A stretch of DNA of 37,179 bases from a virus: IMG/VR virus record IMGVR_UViG_3300025122_000065, positions 1 through 37,179 of that record. One strand, given 5' to 3'. Every line of letters starts with the position of its first letter. The stretch's first letter is position 1. The position numbers and the translations under genes were made by a program. Below, one piece after another: positions 1 through 6,394 of this stretch. The notes under the pieces were generated by a model. The model saw only the letters and a list, made by a program, of their open reading frames with translations, did not search any database and had not been told where the DNA came from.

Positions 1-26
1 ACGGTGTTTAATAATAATAGTTTCAT
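1..26 (-). CDS. Start of an unidentified gene, cut by the window edge
   Basis: An ATG on the minus strand at 26-24 opens a frame reading MKLLLLNT before the window ends. An AGGA ribosome binding site at 40-37 lies 10 bases upstream, directly after the primase stop codon at 41-43. The short gap and good ribosome binding site match the tight packing of the other genes. Only eight complete codons are visible, so nothing can be said about function. Its position after primase and resolvase makes a replication or recombination gene possible, but that is a guess. Confidence 0.5.
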
Positions 27-40
27 TTTATATTGTTCCT

Positions 41-976
41 TTACACTGACATCGCTAGTGTCAACAATAAATAGTTGTCTGGAGTGATAAGGGTCGCATT
101 TTCAAGGCTTTTCTGGAATTGCTCTTTATTCATGGAGCCTACATCGTCGTTGTCGTCAATGTCAACCTTCCAGACTTCGATGTCAAAATCCAACAAAGTC
201 TTGATAATCTCAAGTTCTTTTTTCTTTGCGTCAGGATCGAGAGCGATATACACACCAGCATCTTTCTCAACAATTTTATGAAGCAAAACAGAATTCTGAT
301 TCAGAGTAGACCCAAGAATGGGAACCGCGTTGCGGCCGGCTACAATGGCATCAAAAATGCCCTCAACTAATACAATATTTGAGCTCCAATCCACGAACAA
401 ATTATTGAATACAATATTTTTGCTGGCTGTGGGGTTCTTATACTTCGGGTAAAAAGCCCTGTCATAAGATCGAGATACAAAGTAATTTAGATCGCCTTCA
501 TCATCAAACGACGGAATAATAATGCGCCCCTCATATTCTCCCTCACTGCAATAACCCATCTTCCACCAAACAATATCTTGCTTGCTGATGTTTCGCTTTC
601 TTAGATAATTTCTTGCCGCAAAGCCAGTAGGGGGGATATCTTTATTTGCCAAGGATATAAACCCGGGCGGCATTTCAAGTATTTGTTTCTCTTGTATTCT
701 CTCGCCAAATAAATCTTCAAGCTTGTTGTAATCAATCTCGGATGTTAGATCGCGCCACTGTGATTTATTGTGGTTTGTCCCAAAGCGCCGGACGACACGA
801 TATAAATTCTTGCCGCGGGTATCACAGACCCAACACTTATAATAACCTTTATCAAGGTTTATGGAAAATTTTCTTTTGTGATGATCGCAATAGGGGCACT
901 TAAAAAGAAACTCGTTGTTGGTCCGATAATAAGACCCCAGCACACTAGCCAGTATTTTGAGTTTCTTGTCTTTCAT
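41..976 (-). CDS. DNA primase, zinc finger plus TOPRIM (T4 gp61-like)
   Basis: This 311-aa protein is most likely the phage primase that makes RNA primers for lagging-strand synthesis. Near the N-terminus a four-cysteine zinc-binding site is formed by C27-x2-C30 and C48-x2-C51, the layout of the primase zinc finger. A TOPRIM fold follows: the acidic motif LVEGIFD has E205 and D209, and the metal-binding motif ALDPDA has D247 and D249. The length is close to T4 gp61 (about 340 aa) and there is no fused helicase domain, so a separate DnaB-like helicase is expected outside the window. The start codon lies inside the resolvase gene (32-base overlap); no alternative Met occurs before the zinc finger. 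The family assignment is firm. The gp61 comparison rests on architecture only. Confidence 0.88.
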   Translation of the reverse strand: MKDKKLKILASVLGSYYRTNNEFLFKCPYCDHHKRKFSINLDKGYYKCWVCDTRGKNLYRVVRRFGTNHNKSQWRDLTSEIDYNKLEDLFGERIQEKQILEMPPGFISLANKDIPPTGFAARNYLRKRNISKQDIVWWKMGYCSEGEYEGRIIIPSFDDEGDLNYFVSRSYDRAFYPKYKNPTASKNIVFNNLFVDWSSNIVLVEGIFDAIVAGRNAVPILGSTLNQNSVLLHKIVEKDAGVYIALDPDAKKKELEIIKTLLDFDIEVWKVDIDDNDDVGSMNKEQFQKSLENATLITPDNYLLLTLAMSV

Positions 977-1478
977 TCAACCAGCCTGCCTGTGCTACAA
1001 CATAGCTATCTGACCGGTCGGTATAGCCGGCCTTCGGATTTCCATGTCTAGTATATTCTACCTCAAAGTCAGGTACGTTGTCAATAACAAACTGCATCGC
1101 GACTGCTTTTGCTTTCTGCCCCTTCGGAACTTTAATGCCGCAAAGCTTGCGCGCAGAAGTGGCGGCTAGGTACTGTGGTTCGCTGGCAAACATATTATAG
1201 CAGATCCACGATACAATACCATTTATTTTTGATAAAAGCGAAAGAGTTTGGGCCGAAGAAAATCCCGAACGAAATGACTGGAGTGATTGCTCAATATAGA
1301 CGTGTTCTATTTCGTAGTTCTCGCATATGACACAAAGATCCGATTGAATAATTTGAACTTTTTTAAAAAAGTTTTTCTCTTTACGTAGATCAATATGATT
1401 ACACACAATTATGGAACCGTCATAATCCAATATTGTATAGCCTGTAATGCTGGTTGAGATGTCGAGACCTAAAATCAT
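945..1478 (-). CDS. RuvC-like Holliday junction resolvase
   Basis: This 177-aa protein has the RNase H-like fold signature of RuvC-type resolvases. The N-terminal strand GLDISTSITGY carries catalytic D6, a second acidic residue lies in YIEQS (E63), and the C-terminal DRSDSYVVA carries D154 and D157. Such enzymes cleave four-way junctions and could resolve recombination intermediates or debranch replicated DNA before packaging, the job done in T4 by the unrelated endonuclease VII. Its ATG shares one base with the stop of the upstream 441-aa gene (TAATG at 1480-1476), with no strong Shine-Dalgarno sequence, so translation probably depends on the upstream gene. It overlaps the primase start by 32 bases. 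Confidence 0.85.
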   Translation of the reverse strand: MILGLDISTSITGYTILDYDGSIIVCNHIDLRKEKNFFKKVQIIQSDLCVICENYEIEHVYIEQSLQSFRSGFSSAQTLSLLSKINGIVSWICYNMFASEPQYLAATSARKLCGIKVPKGQKAKAVAMQFVIDNVPDFEVEYTRHGNPKAGYTDRSDSYVVAQAGWLNERQETQNTG

Positions 1479-2803
1479 TAAATATCTAATTCTATTTTAA
1501 AAGTAAAATCTCTTTCAGCCGTTTTTCTAATCGGAGTAGAAGGTTTCGCAATAGCAATCAAATTCATATTATCGTCATAAATGCCTATCTTAGAAACATA
1601 TGTGGTTTTTTCAAATGAAGCCGTAGGTGTATTATATGCCGAACTAACAACATTTTTAATAGACAAAACTGAATTTTGCATATATCCTTGACTAGACCCC
1701 GTTCCAAAAGAGCCAGTGAAAAAAGATACAAAGGTAGGATTATTAGATTGATTGAGCGCACCCTTTGGTGCCGTCGCAAACATAGTTAAAGTTTGAGTTT
1801 TGGTGGTCCCGCTCATCTGGATTAAAAAGGAAGATCCCGACGCATAGGTGTTTGTATCCGAGGATCCAGAAAGGGACGCAGCAAAACTAACCCAGCTGGG
1901 GTATGAATCTGTTGTACCATAGCCTGTGGGCTCTGTGTACCTTCCATCGGTTAAATCCCATGCGCCCGTAAGAACCATGAAGCCCTCATTATAAAGAGCC
2001 ACACCACCTACATTCCCCGAACCTCCCGAGTCTACGGGTGCAGTTTGATATAGAACCCCGTTTTGGTTTTTGTCTTCTAGTCGACCAACGAGGGCGCCCG
2101 AGACATAAAAATCCAATTTTATTGTGCCCGGTTTTATCTTTGAACCATAAAAAATTGTGGGGATAGAAATTAAATTAACTTGTGCACTCCAAGAATCGCC
2201 CGATGATGCCATAAGATCTCGCTCGAATAAAGACGAAGAAACGGCATAATGTGGGCTCAAATAGGTATAATAATTAAGTGTATTTTTTAATGCTTGTAAA
2301 TGAGAAACCGACCCTGAACTTGTGACAGTCATCCCCTCTTCCTCATGAGCAATGACAGGGGACGTCGTCCGTAATGCAGTTGCAGTATAATATTCTCGAC
2401 TTATGCGAGATGTATAGGGGAAACTGCCGGTAAAAACTTCGCCCAACTGTCCTTCTGAAAAAGCCGTCGAAGATACGGACCCAAAGGAAAGACGCGTTGC
2501 ATCTTTCACCATAAACTGATATATTAAACCCGTGTTCTTGACTGACTTTATAGGGTCAAGATTTCCCAGTGCATCTTCGAATTCGGTAATATAACCAAAA
2601 TCTCCCGTATTACGATCGATATTAAGTTCAAATAAACTAATACTGCCGGGGTCAGTACACCTGATTGAACTGGTTAAAGATCCAGAAATGTCTGGAATAT
2701 CATTATAATAGGCATTCCCATTATAAACAAAATATTTTATCTCGGGATAAGTTGTGAGAGTGTTAACATAAACGTCATTATTATTAAACTTATAAAACGG
2801 CAC
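1478..2803 (-). CDS. Virion structural protein, paralogue of the 360-aa upstream protein
   Basis: This 441-aa protein is rich in Ser, Thr, Gly and aromatic residues and shows no enzymatic motif, signal peptide or membrane segment. The start is GTG at 2803, chosen because AGGTAGGA at 2818-2811 places AGGA 7 bases upstream. Its last 36 residues (IGIYDDNMN... to ...FKIELDI) align without gaps to the last 36 residues of the neighbouring 360-aa protein (VGLYSADNE... to ...LRVRLDY), with 14 identities. A middle stretch (IKPGTIKLDF, then LYQTAP, then VALYNEGFMVLTG) matches IKKGSFTLDL, LYATG and LVYYQAGIAVVTA in that protein. It is probably a decoration, tail or baseplate-periphery protein. No exact role can be assigned. 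Confidence 0.7.
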   Translation of the reverse strand: MPFYKFNNNDVYVNTLTTYPEIKYFVYNGNAYYNDIPDISGSLTSSIRCTDPGSISLFELNIDRNTGDFGYITEFEDALGNLDPIKSVKNTGLIYQFMVKDATRLSFGSVSSTAFSEGQLGEVFTGSFPYTSRISREYYTATALRTTSPVIAHEEEGMTVTSSGSVSHLQALKNTLNYYTYLSPHYAVSSSLFERDLMASSGDSWSAQVNLISIPTIFYGSKIKPGTIKLDFYVSGALVGRLEDKNQNGVLYQTAPVDSGGSGNVGGVALYNEGFMVLTGAWDLTDGRYTEPTGYGTTDSYPSWVSFAASLSGSSDTNTYASGSSFLIQMSGTTKTQTLTMFATAPKGALNQSNNPTFVSFFTGSFGTGSSQGYMQNSVLSIKNVVSSAYNTPTASFEKTTYVSKIGIYDDNMNLIAIAKPSTPIRKTAERDFTFKIELDI

Positions 2804-2859
2804 TTCAATTTCCTACCTATCATAAATAGTTTGGTATTGTTTTTAAGAGAAAGGCACCT
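2804..2859 (-). other. 56-base intergenic gap with ribosome binding site and motif
   Basis: This gap separates the 360-aa and 441-aa genes. It holds the A/T-rich motif AAACTATTTATGAT (2832-2819 on the minus strand) followed by the AGGTAGGA ribosome binding site of the GTG-started 441-aa gene. A short near-palindrome (AAAGG-TG-CCTTT) at the upstream stop has too small a loop and no T-tract, so it is not called a terminator. Confidence 0.4.
2819..2832 (-). promoter_or_regulatory. Recurrent intergenic motif, copy 1 (AACTATTTAT type)
   Basis: The coding-strand sequence AAACTATTTATGAT lies about 18-27 bases upstream of the GTG start at 2803. Similar elements lie upstream of the 331-aa gene (4990-4977) and the 336-aa gene (36512-36499). 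It could be a phage promoter element or an mRNA processing site. It is not the T4 late consensus TATAAATA in the sense orientation. Confidence 0.25.
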
Positions 2860-3942
2860 TTAGTAATCTAATCTAACCCTCAATGTAAACTCTGTCGAAG
2901 GATCTTTTCTGAGTGGTTCTGAAAGCTTTGCTACAGCCAGCAATTCATTGTCCGCCGAGTACAGACCCACAGCTGTGGTGTAACTAACAGGGGAATCTGT
3001 TGAATTGTTTTTCACCACCATCTTGCTGCTACTTAAATAAGTTAAGTTAGCAGAATAATTAAAATCATTATGGTTAACTCTACAGAAATAAATCGATGAA
3101 TTTAATTCAGTTGTGTTGTTGAATTGAACATTAGAAATTCTTCGTCGCAACACATCGCATGCACCCGAGATTGCAGATCCAGTTAAAATACCGTCTATTT
3201 CAGCGCCCTCTTTGGCGGTGACATCGAGGGCTGGGTCATCGGAGCTCGAACACGGAATGTCTAATAACCCAGCAAAAATAGAGGCTGTAACCACCGCGAT
3301 TCCGGCTTGATAATACACGAGGCCGGCCTTAACATATCCATGTTCATCGACGGATCCCGTATCCAGAGCAGAGCCTGTGGCATATAGAATACCATACTCG
3401 CCAGCCGGTGAGTTAACTTTAAATCCAGAGGAGCCACTATAGTCAGTTAATTGAACTGATGCTGTCATCGGAGTTGCAAATGACGAAGCAATACCAAGGT
3501 CTAAAGTAAAACTACCTTTCTTGATTTCGTCCTTTACTAAAAGTCGTGTAAAGTTAAAGAAAAAGGCGGCATCAATTTTGTCGCCCCCTGTGAGATCTCC
3601 ATCGGCATCAAATTCGCGCACGACACCATTCTGATTAAACCCAACCAATACCTGGGCCATTTCATTGTAAATATTAATCTTTTTAGCATTTTGAGTATTT
3701 GTGGCGCCCGATAAGTTCGACGAGTTTGAATAGCCGGCCGTGAGATCAATAATGTGATTCGCCGAGGAGCTTAAGAAAGGGTAGTCATATACTGATTGAA
3801 ACATTCCATGAGAATAATTCTTAATATTTGCACCCGCGTAGGTACCCGAAATAATCGTACCCGTTATGGGGATTGCTTCGTGCAGGAGATTCCTGGTAGA
3901 GACCACATCTTGTGGATCGAATGTTTTGAATGAAGAAGCCAT
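2860..3942 (-). CDS. Virion structural protein, paralogue of the 441-aa downstream protein
   Basis: This 360-aa, Ser/Gly/Ala-rich, probably beta-structured protein has no recognisable catalytic motif. The ATG start is supported by AGGA at 3954-3951 with an 8-base spacer. A central block (IKKGSFTLDLGIAS, then GILYATGSALDTGS, then AGLVYYQAGIAVVTAS) and the C-terminal block (VGLYSADNELLAVAKLSEPLRK) recur in the 441-aa protein, so the pair likely arose by tandem duplication. It follows the 331-aa gene by 20 bases and lies in the continuous virion-protein operon. A tail, neck or baseplate-peripheral role is likely, but the part cannot be named. Confidence 0.7.
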   Translation of the reverse strand: MASSFKTFDPQDVVSTRNLLHEAIPITGTIISGTYAGANIKNYSHGMFQSVYDYPFLSSSANHIIDLTAGYSNSSNLSGATNTQNAKKINIYNEMAQVLVGFNQNGVVREFDADGDLTGGDKIDAAFFFNFTRLLVKDEIKKGSFTLDLGIASSFATPMTASVQLTDYSGSSGFKVNSPAGEYGILYATGSALDTGSVDEHGYVKAGLVYYQAGIAVVTASIFAGLLDIPCSSSDDPALDVTAKEGAEIDGILTGSAISGACDVLRRRISNVQFNNTTELNSSIYFCRVNHNDFNYSANLTYLSSSKMVVKNNSTDSPVSYTTAVGLYSADNELLAVAKLSEPLRKDPSTEFTLRVRLDY

Positions 3943-3962
3943 TGTTTAATTCCTAATTTACG

Positions 3963-4958
3963 TTAATTTAATTTAACAAACCTAATGGGTATATCGATAC
4001 TGTAGCCAGTATTAACCCCAGAAATCCTAATCGTAGAATCAATAAATTTATAGGGATTTGTCGAAAAATTTAAATCCGTACCCGAGGGGGTTGCAGAGTT
4101 TGTAATATTCGCCGTTCCGGGCGAACCAAGCTGTGTGAACAAAAAGTCACTATTTCTAAGTTCTAAGCTAGCACCAAGTCTAAAACTCAGCCTTGTTCCC
4201 CGAGGGCCTAAAATACTGGATGTTTCGGTGGCTCCCAAATTTCCTACGTAGCCCCGACCCTCATCGCCGGCAACAAAATAATAATTTGCAATTCCATCGT
4301 CATCAAGATAAGCATAGCTGGCTGGAGACAACTGAATATTCGAAGCAGCATTTGATGTGGTTTGTGCTGTGGCATTGCTCGCGGCTGGAAATACCTGCGC
4401 CAAACGATTGTCGATCTGCACAATATATTGTGTTTCAACGAGCTGATCGCTTAAGGGGTCCTGGGGAGCGAGTTCATTGGTATTAAGTCCCTGATGGGTT
4501 TCGATCCGGGCCGGATCGTCAGAAGGACGATAACCATTTAAAATTCCCGCGCCGAGGAAAGTTCCGAATCCTGTCTCAACCGTGCTCTTATCAACCGGAA
4601 CCACAAAAGAAGTGGATGAACCAATGGCTACCTGTTCTGATCCCAAACCTGATTGTGTAAAAAGCCTAATGACGGGTAAATAAAGCAAATCATTGTCATT
4701 AATCGTCAGCAATCGTGCCTTCATACTTGACATATTATTGGTAAAGGCCTCCAGAACAGGTGTCTGCAGAATACTAAGATCATAATACGCTGATCCGCTG
4801 GGATTATTCTTGTCATAGAGACCATAATCAATCTCGTCATCGCCCAAAGTGAACTTGTCTATCTTAAAACTTCCATCCCCTTTCGCAAGTCGCATTCTGC
4901 CCGTATCAGTCAAAACTGCGTCCAGAATAATATCACCCGAATTGTCTAAGAAACTCAT
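3963..4958 (-). CDS. Virion protein with N-terminal LTxxG...DDEIxY module
   Basis: This 331-aa protein begins with a module (about residues 8-45) reading LDAVLTDTGRMRLAKG, then KFTLGDDEIDY. The same spacing of L12, L16-T17, G20, L24, G27, F36 and an acidic EIxY motif is found at the start of the 343-aa protein encoded at 11877-12908, so the two share an N-terminal domain. The rest is Ser/Thr/Asn-rich and probably beta-structured, ending in DIPIRFVKLN. The start codon at 4958 overlaps the stop of a two-codon ORF, and AGAGAGG lies 11 bases upstream. From memory, proteins with this opening recur in marine myophages next to baseplate genes; that could not be checked here. The role is structural by context. 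Confidence 0.7.
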   Translation of the reverse strand: MSFLDNSGDIILDAVLTDTGRMRLAKGDGSFKIDKFTLGDDEIDYGLYDKNNPSGSAYYDLSILQTPVLEAFTNNMSSMKARLLTINDNDLLYLPVIRLFTQSGLGSEQVAIGSSTSFVVPVDKSTVETGFGTFLGAGILNGYRPSDDPARIETHQGLNTNELAPQDPLSDQLVETQYIVQIDNRLAQVFPAASNATAQTTSNAASNIQLSPASYAYLDDDGIANYYFVAGDEGRGYVGNLGATETSSILGPRGTRLSFRLGASLELRNSDFLFTQLGSPGTANITNSATPSGTDLNFSTNPYKFIDSTIRISGVNTGYSIDIPIRFVKLN

Positions 4959-4963
4959 ATCAT
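4955..4963 (-). other. Two-codon minigene AUG-AUA-UGA before the 331-aa gene
   Basis: On the minus strand, ATG ATA TGA begins at 4963, and its TGA overlaps the ATG of the 331-aa gene (ATGA). AGAGAGG at 4976-4970 lies 6 bases before this first ATG, a better spacing than the 11 bases to the real gene start. This could load ribosomes and hand them to the true start, or it could be chance in A/T-rich DNA. Confidence 0.3.
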
Positions 4964-4976
4964 GTTTAACCTCTCT

Positions 4977-4990
4977 CTATAAATAGTTGA
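4977..4990 (-). promoter_or_regulatory. Recurrent intergenic motif, copy 2 (AACTATTTAT type)
   Basis: The coding strand reads TCAACTATTTATAG here, just upstream of the AGAGAGG site of the 331-aa gene. A second partial copy (ATTATTTATCA) lies immediately upstream at about 4998-4988, making a short direct repeat. The plus strand at 4979-4986 spells TATAAATA, the T4 late-promoter consensus, but pointing away from the gene. Confidence 0.28.
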
Positions 4991-5006
4991 TAAATAATTA
5001 TTGTTC

Positions 5007-6392
5007 CTAGGGATTTTCAACTCCCTCATTCTTAAATGTAACATTTAAATCAATTTTTCTACCTGTTTTGGTGCTCGTTAGACGAACTTTGAACTTTTTC
5101 CCCCACACTCTGCCTTCTCCTACGCGGACGTCGGTGCTGCCCAATATGTTATCCGTCGGCGCAATTCCCATTCCCACGCTTGCAGGAGCCGCGTCCGGTA
5201 TATTTGGATCATAAAGTGTTTGGTCTTGTCGTGGTTCTATTGCCAAAAATCTTCGGCCCGGTACTGCGTAATTTAATTTTAGTGTTTCAAATATAAAAAC
5301 TCTATTTTTCATAAAAAGTTGACCCCGATTATCGACCATCTCAATTTCAAAGATAGCGGTGGGATTTGAAATATTATTATGAATATCTATCGACCTCGCA
5401 CAATAATAATACTTTTTATTTGGAATCAAGGTGTCTACATAGGCAACTGCAGTAGAATATTTATCCGAGCCTAGTTTAGTAACTATTGGCTGGTCTACCA
5501 AATTAAAATTTCTAAAGTCTTCATAACTTGTTGGCTTTGTTCCTATTCGGAAAATCTCATACTTCCTGACTGGATCATCATTTCTATACTGAAGCTTCCT
5601 TGTATCGGCGCCTCCCAAATCATCGGCCTGAATACTAATTCCGTACTGTGAAAAATACTCCTCGGCAATAAAGGATGCGTCACTATCCCTAAGAATGATA
5701 GGCTTCTGGCGTGCCTCGCCCGCATTCGAATTAAACAGAATCATTACTTTATTGTTAACTCCCACATACGGAACAAATTCCACATCCGGGGGCATCGGGG
5801 GCTTATCTGTAATCGTCGATGTAAGAGCGGTATAATGAGCAGATATCGCTCGAATGCTCGGCTTATTAATTATTGTTACGTCGGCTACAGGAGGACCGTC
5901 TAATTCGGATTGCGCTGCACCTAGCCCTCCCGCAAAACCATGCTCTCCAGAACGAAATAAAATACTAAATGCTTTTCCAGCTGTATTAAAAATTTTATAT
6001 TCTATCACCAGTTCGCGGTTTAAAGTAGCCAACTCTATCTTAGATTGCATGTCGTCGGCCGTGTCTTCTCCTGTGGCAACTCCAGTACCTACGTCAGTTG
6101 CCCCCGGGGCGGGCACATTCCCTTCGGGCGCAAGTTGGGTGGCGTCGCCAATAGGGCGCACGCGGGCCTGAATGTAATATAGAGTGTCGCATACTCCCTC
6201 GCTCATTGCAGCGTCAAATGCTTGTTGGATGCGCTGCACAAAATCAAGAACTGAAATTTTTGAGCCTTGCACCATCTCAATAGGCCCCACCGTAAACGAT
6301 TGAGGGTTACTCTCCAGCGCCGTTGGAGTGTCATCGTCGTCGGTTGGTACGGCGTCAAGTTCTGCTATATCTAAATACCAATAAAAGCTCAT
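5007..6392 (-). CDS. Virion structural protein with FN3-like segment
   Basis: This 461-aa protein has an acidic N-terminus (DDDD near residue 18) and then a helical stretch (VLDFVQRIQQAFDAAM). A segment at about residues 195-360 resembles a fibronectin type III domain: it starts PPMPPDVEFVPY and ends with YVDTLIPNKKYYYCARSIDI, followed by NPTAIFEIEMV, the pattern of FN3 F and G strands. An insertion appears to interrupt the domain around the DLGGADTRKLQYRND stretch. FN3 domains are common in exposed phage tail and baseplate proteins and often mediate weak carbohydrate contacts. The gene starts 2 bases after the 828-aa gene's stop with only a weak ribosome binding site, suggesting coupled translation. 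The exact structural role is unknown. Confidence 0.68.
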   Translation of the reverse strand: MSFYWYLDIAELDAVPTDDDDTPTALESNPQSFTVGPIEMVQGSKISVLDFVQRIQQAFDAAMSEGVCDTLYYIQARVRPIGDATQLAPEGNVPAPGATDVGTGVATGEDTADDMQSKIELATLNRELVIEYKIFNTAGKAFSILFRSGEHGFAGGLGAAQSELDGPPVADVTIINKPSIRAISAHYTALTSTITDKPPMPPDVEFVPYVGVNNKVMILFNSNAGEARQKPIILRDSDASFIAEEYFSQYGISIQADDLGGADTRKLQYRNDDPVRKYEIFRIGTKPTSYEDFRNFNLVDQPIVTKLGSDKYSTAVAYVDTLIPNKKYYYCARSIDIHNNISNPTAIFEIEMVDNRGQLFMKNRVFIFETLKLNYAVPGRRFLAIEPRQDQTLYDPNIPDAAPASVGMGIAPTDNILGSTDVRVGEGRVWGKKFKVRLTSTKTGRKIDLNVTFKNEGVENP

Positions 6393-6394
6393 TC

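Noticed and set aside
2735-2823. Short ORF from ATG 2823 overlapping the start of the 441-aa gene
   Set aside because: It runs out of frame deep into the 441-aa gene, has no ribosome binding site, and does not tile the gap like the other mini-ORFs.
2850-2866. Near-palindrome AAAGG-TG-CCTTT after the 360-aa gene
   Set aside because: The loop of two bases and the lack of a following T-tract do not make a credible terminator.
4979-4986. Exact TATAAATA (T4 late promoter consensus)
   Set aside because: It is on the plus strand, pointing away from every gene, and the same octamer also occurs by chance inside the giant gene near 19227. It may only be part of the A/T-rich motif noted above.
5854-6171. 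105-codon plus-strand frame opposite the 461-aa gene
   Set aside because: It is a shadow of the coding strand with no ribosome binding site or known motif.
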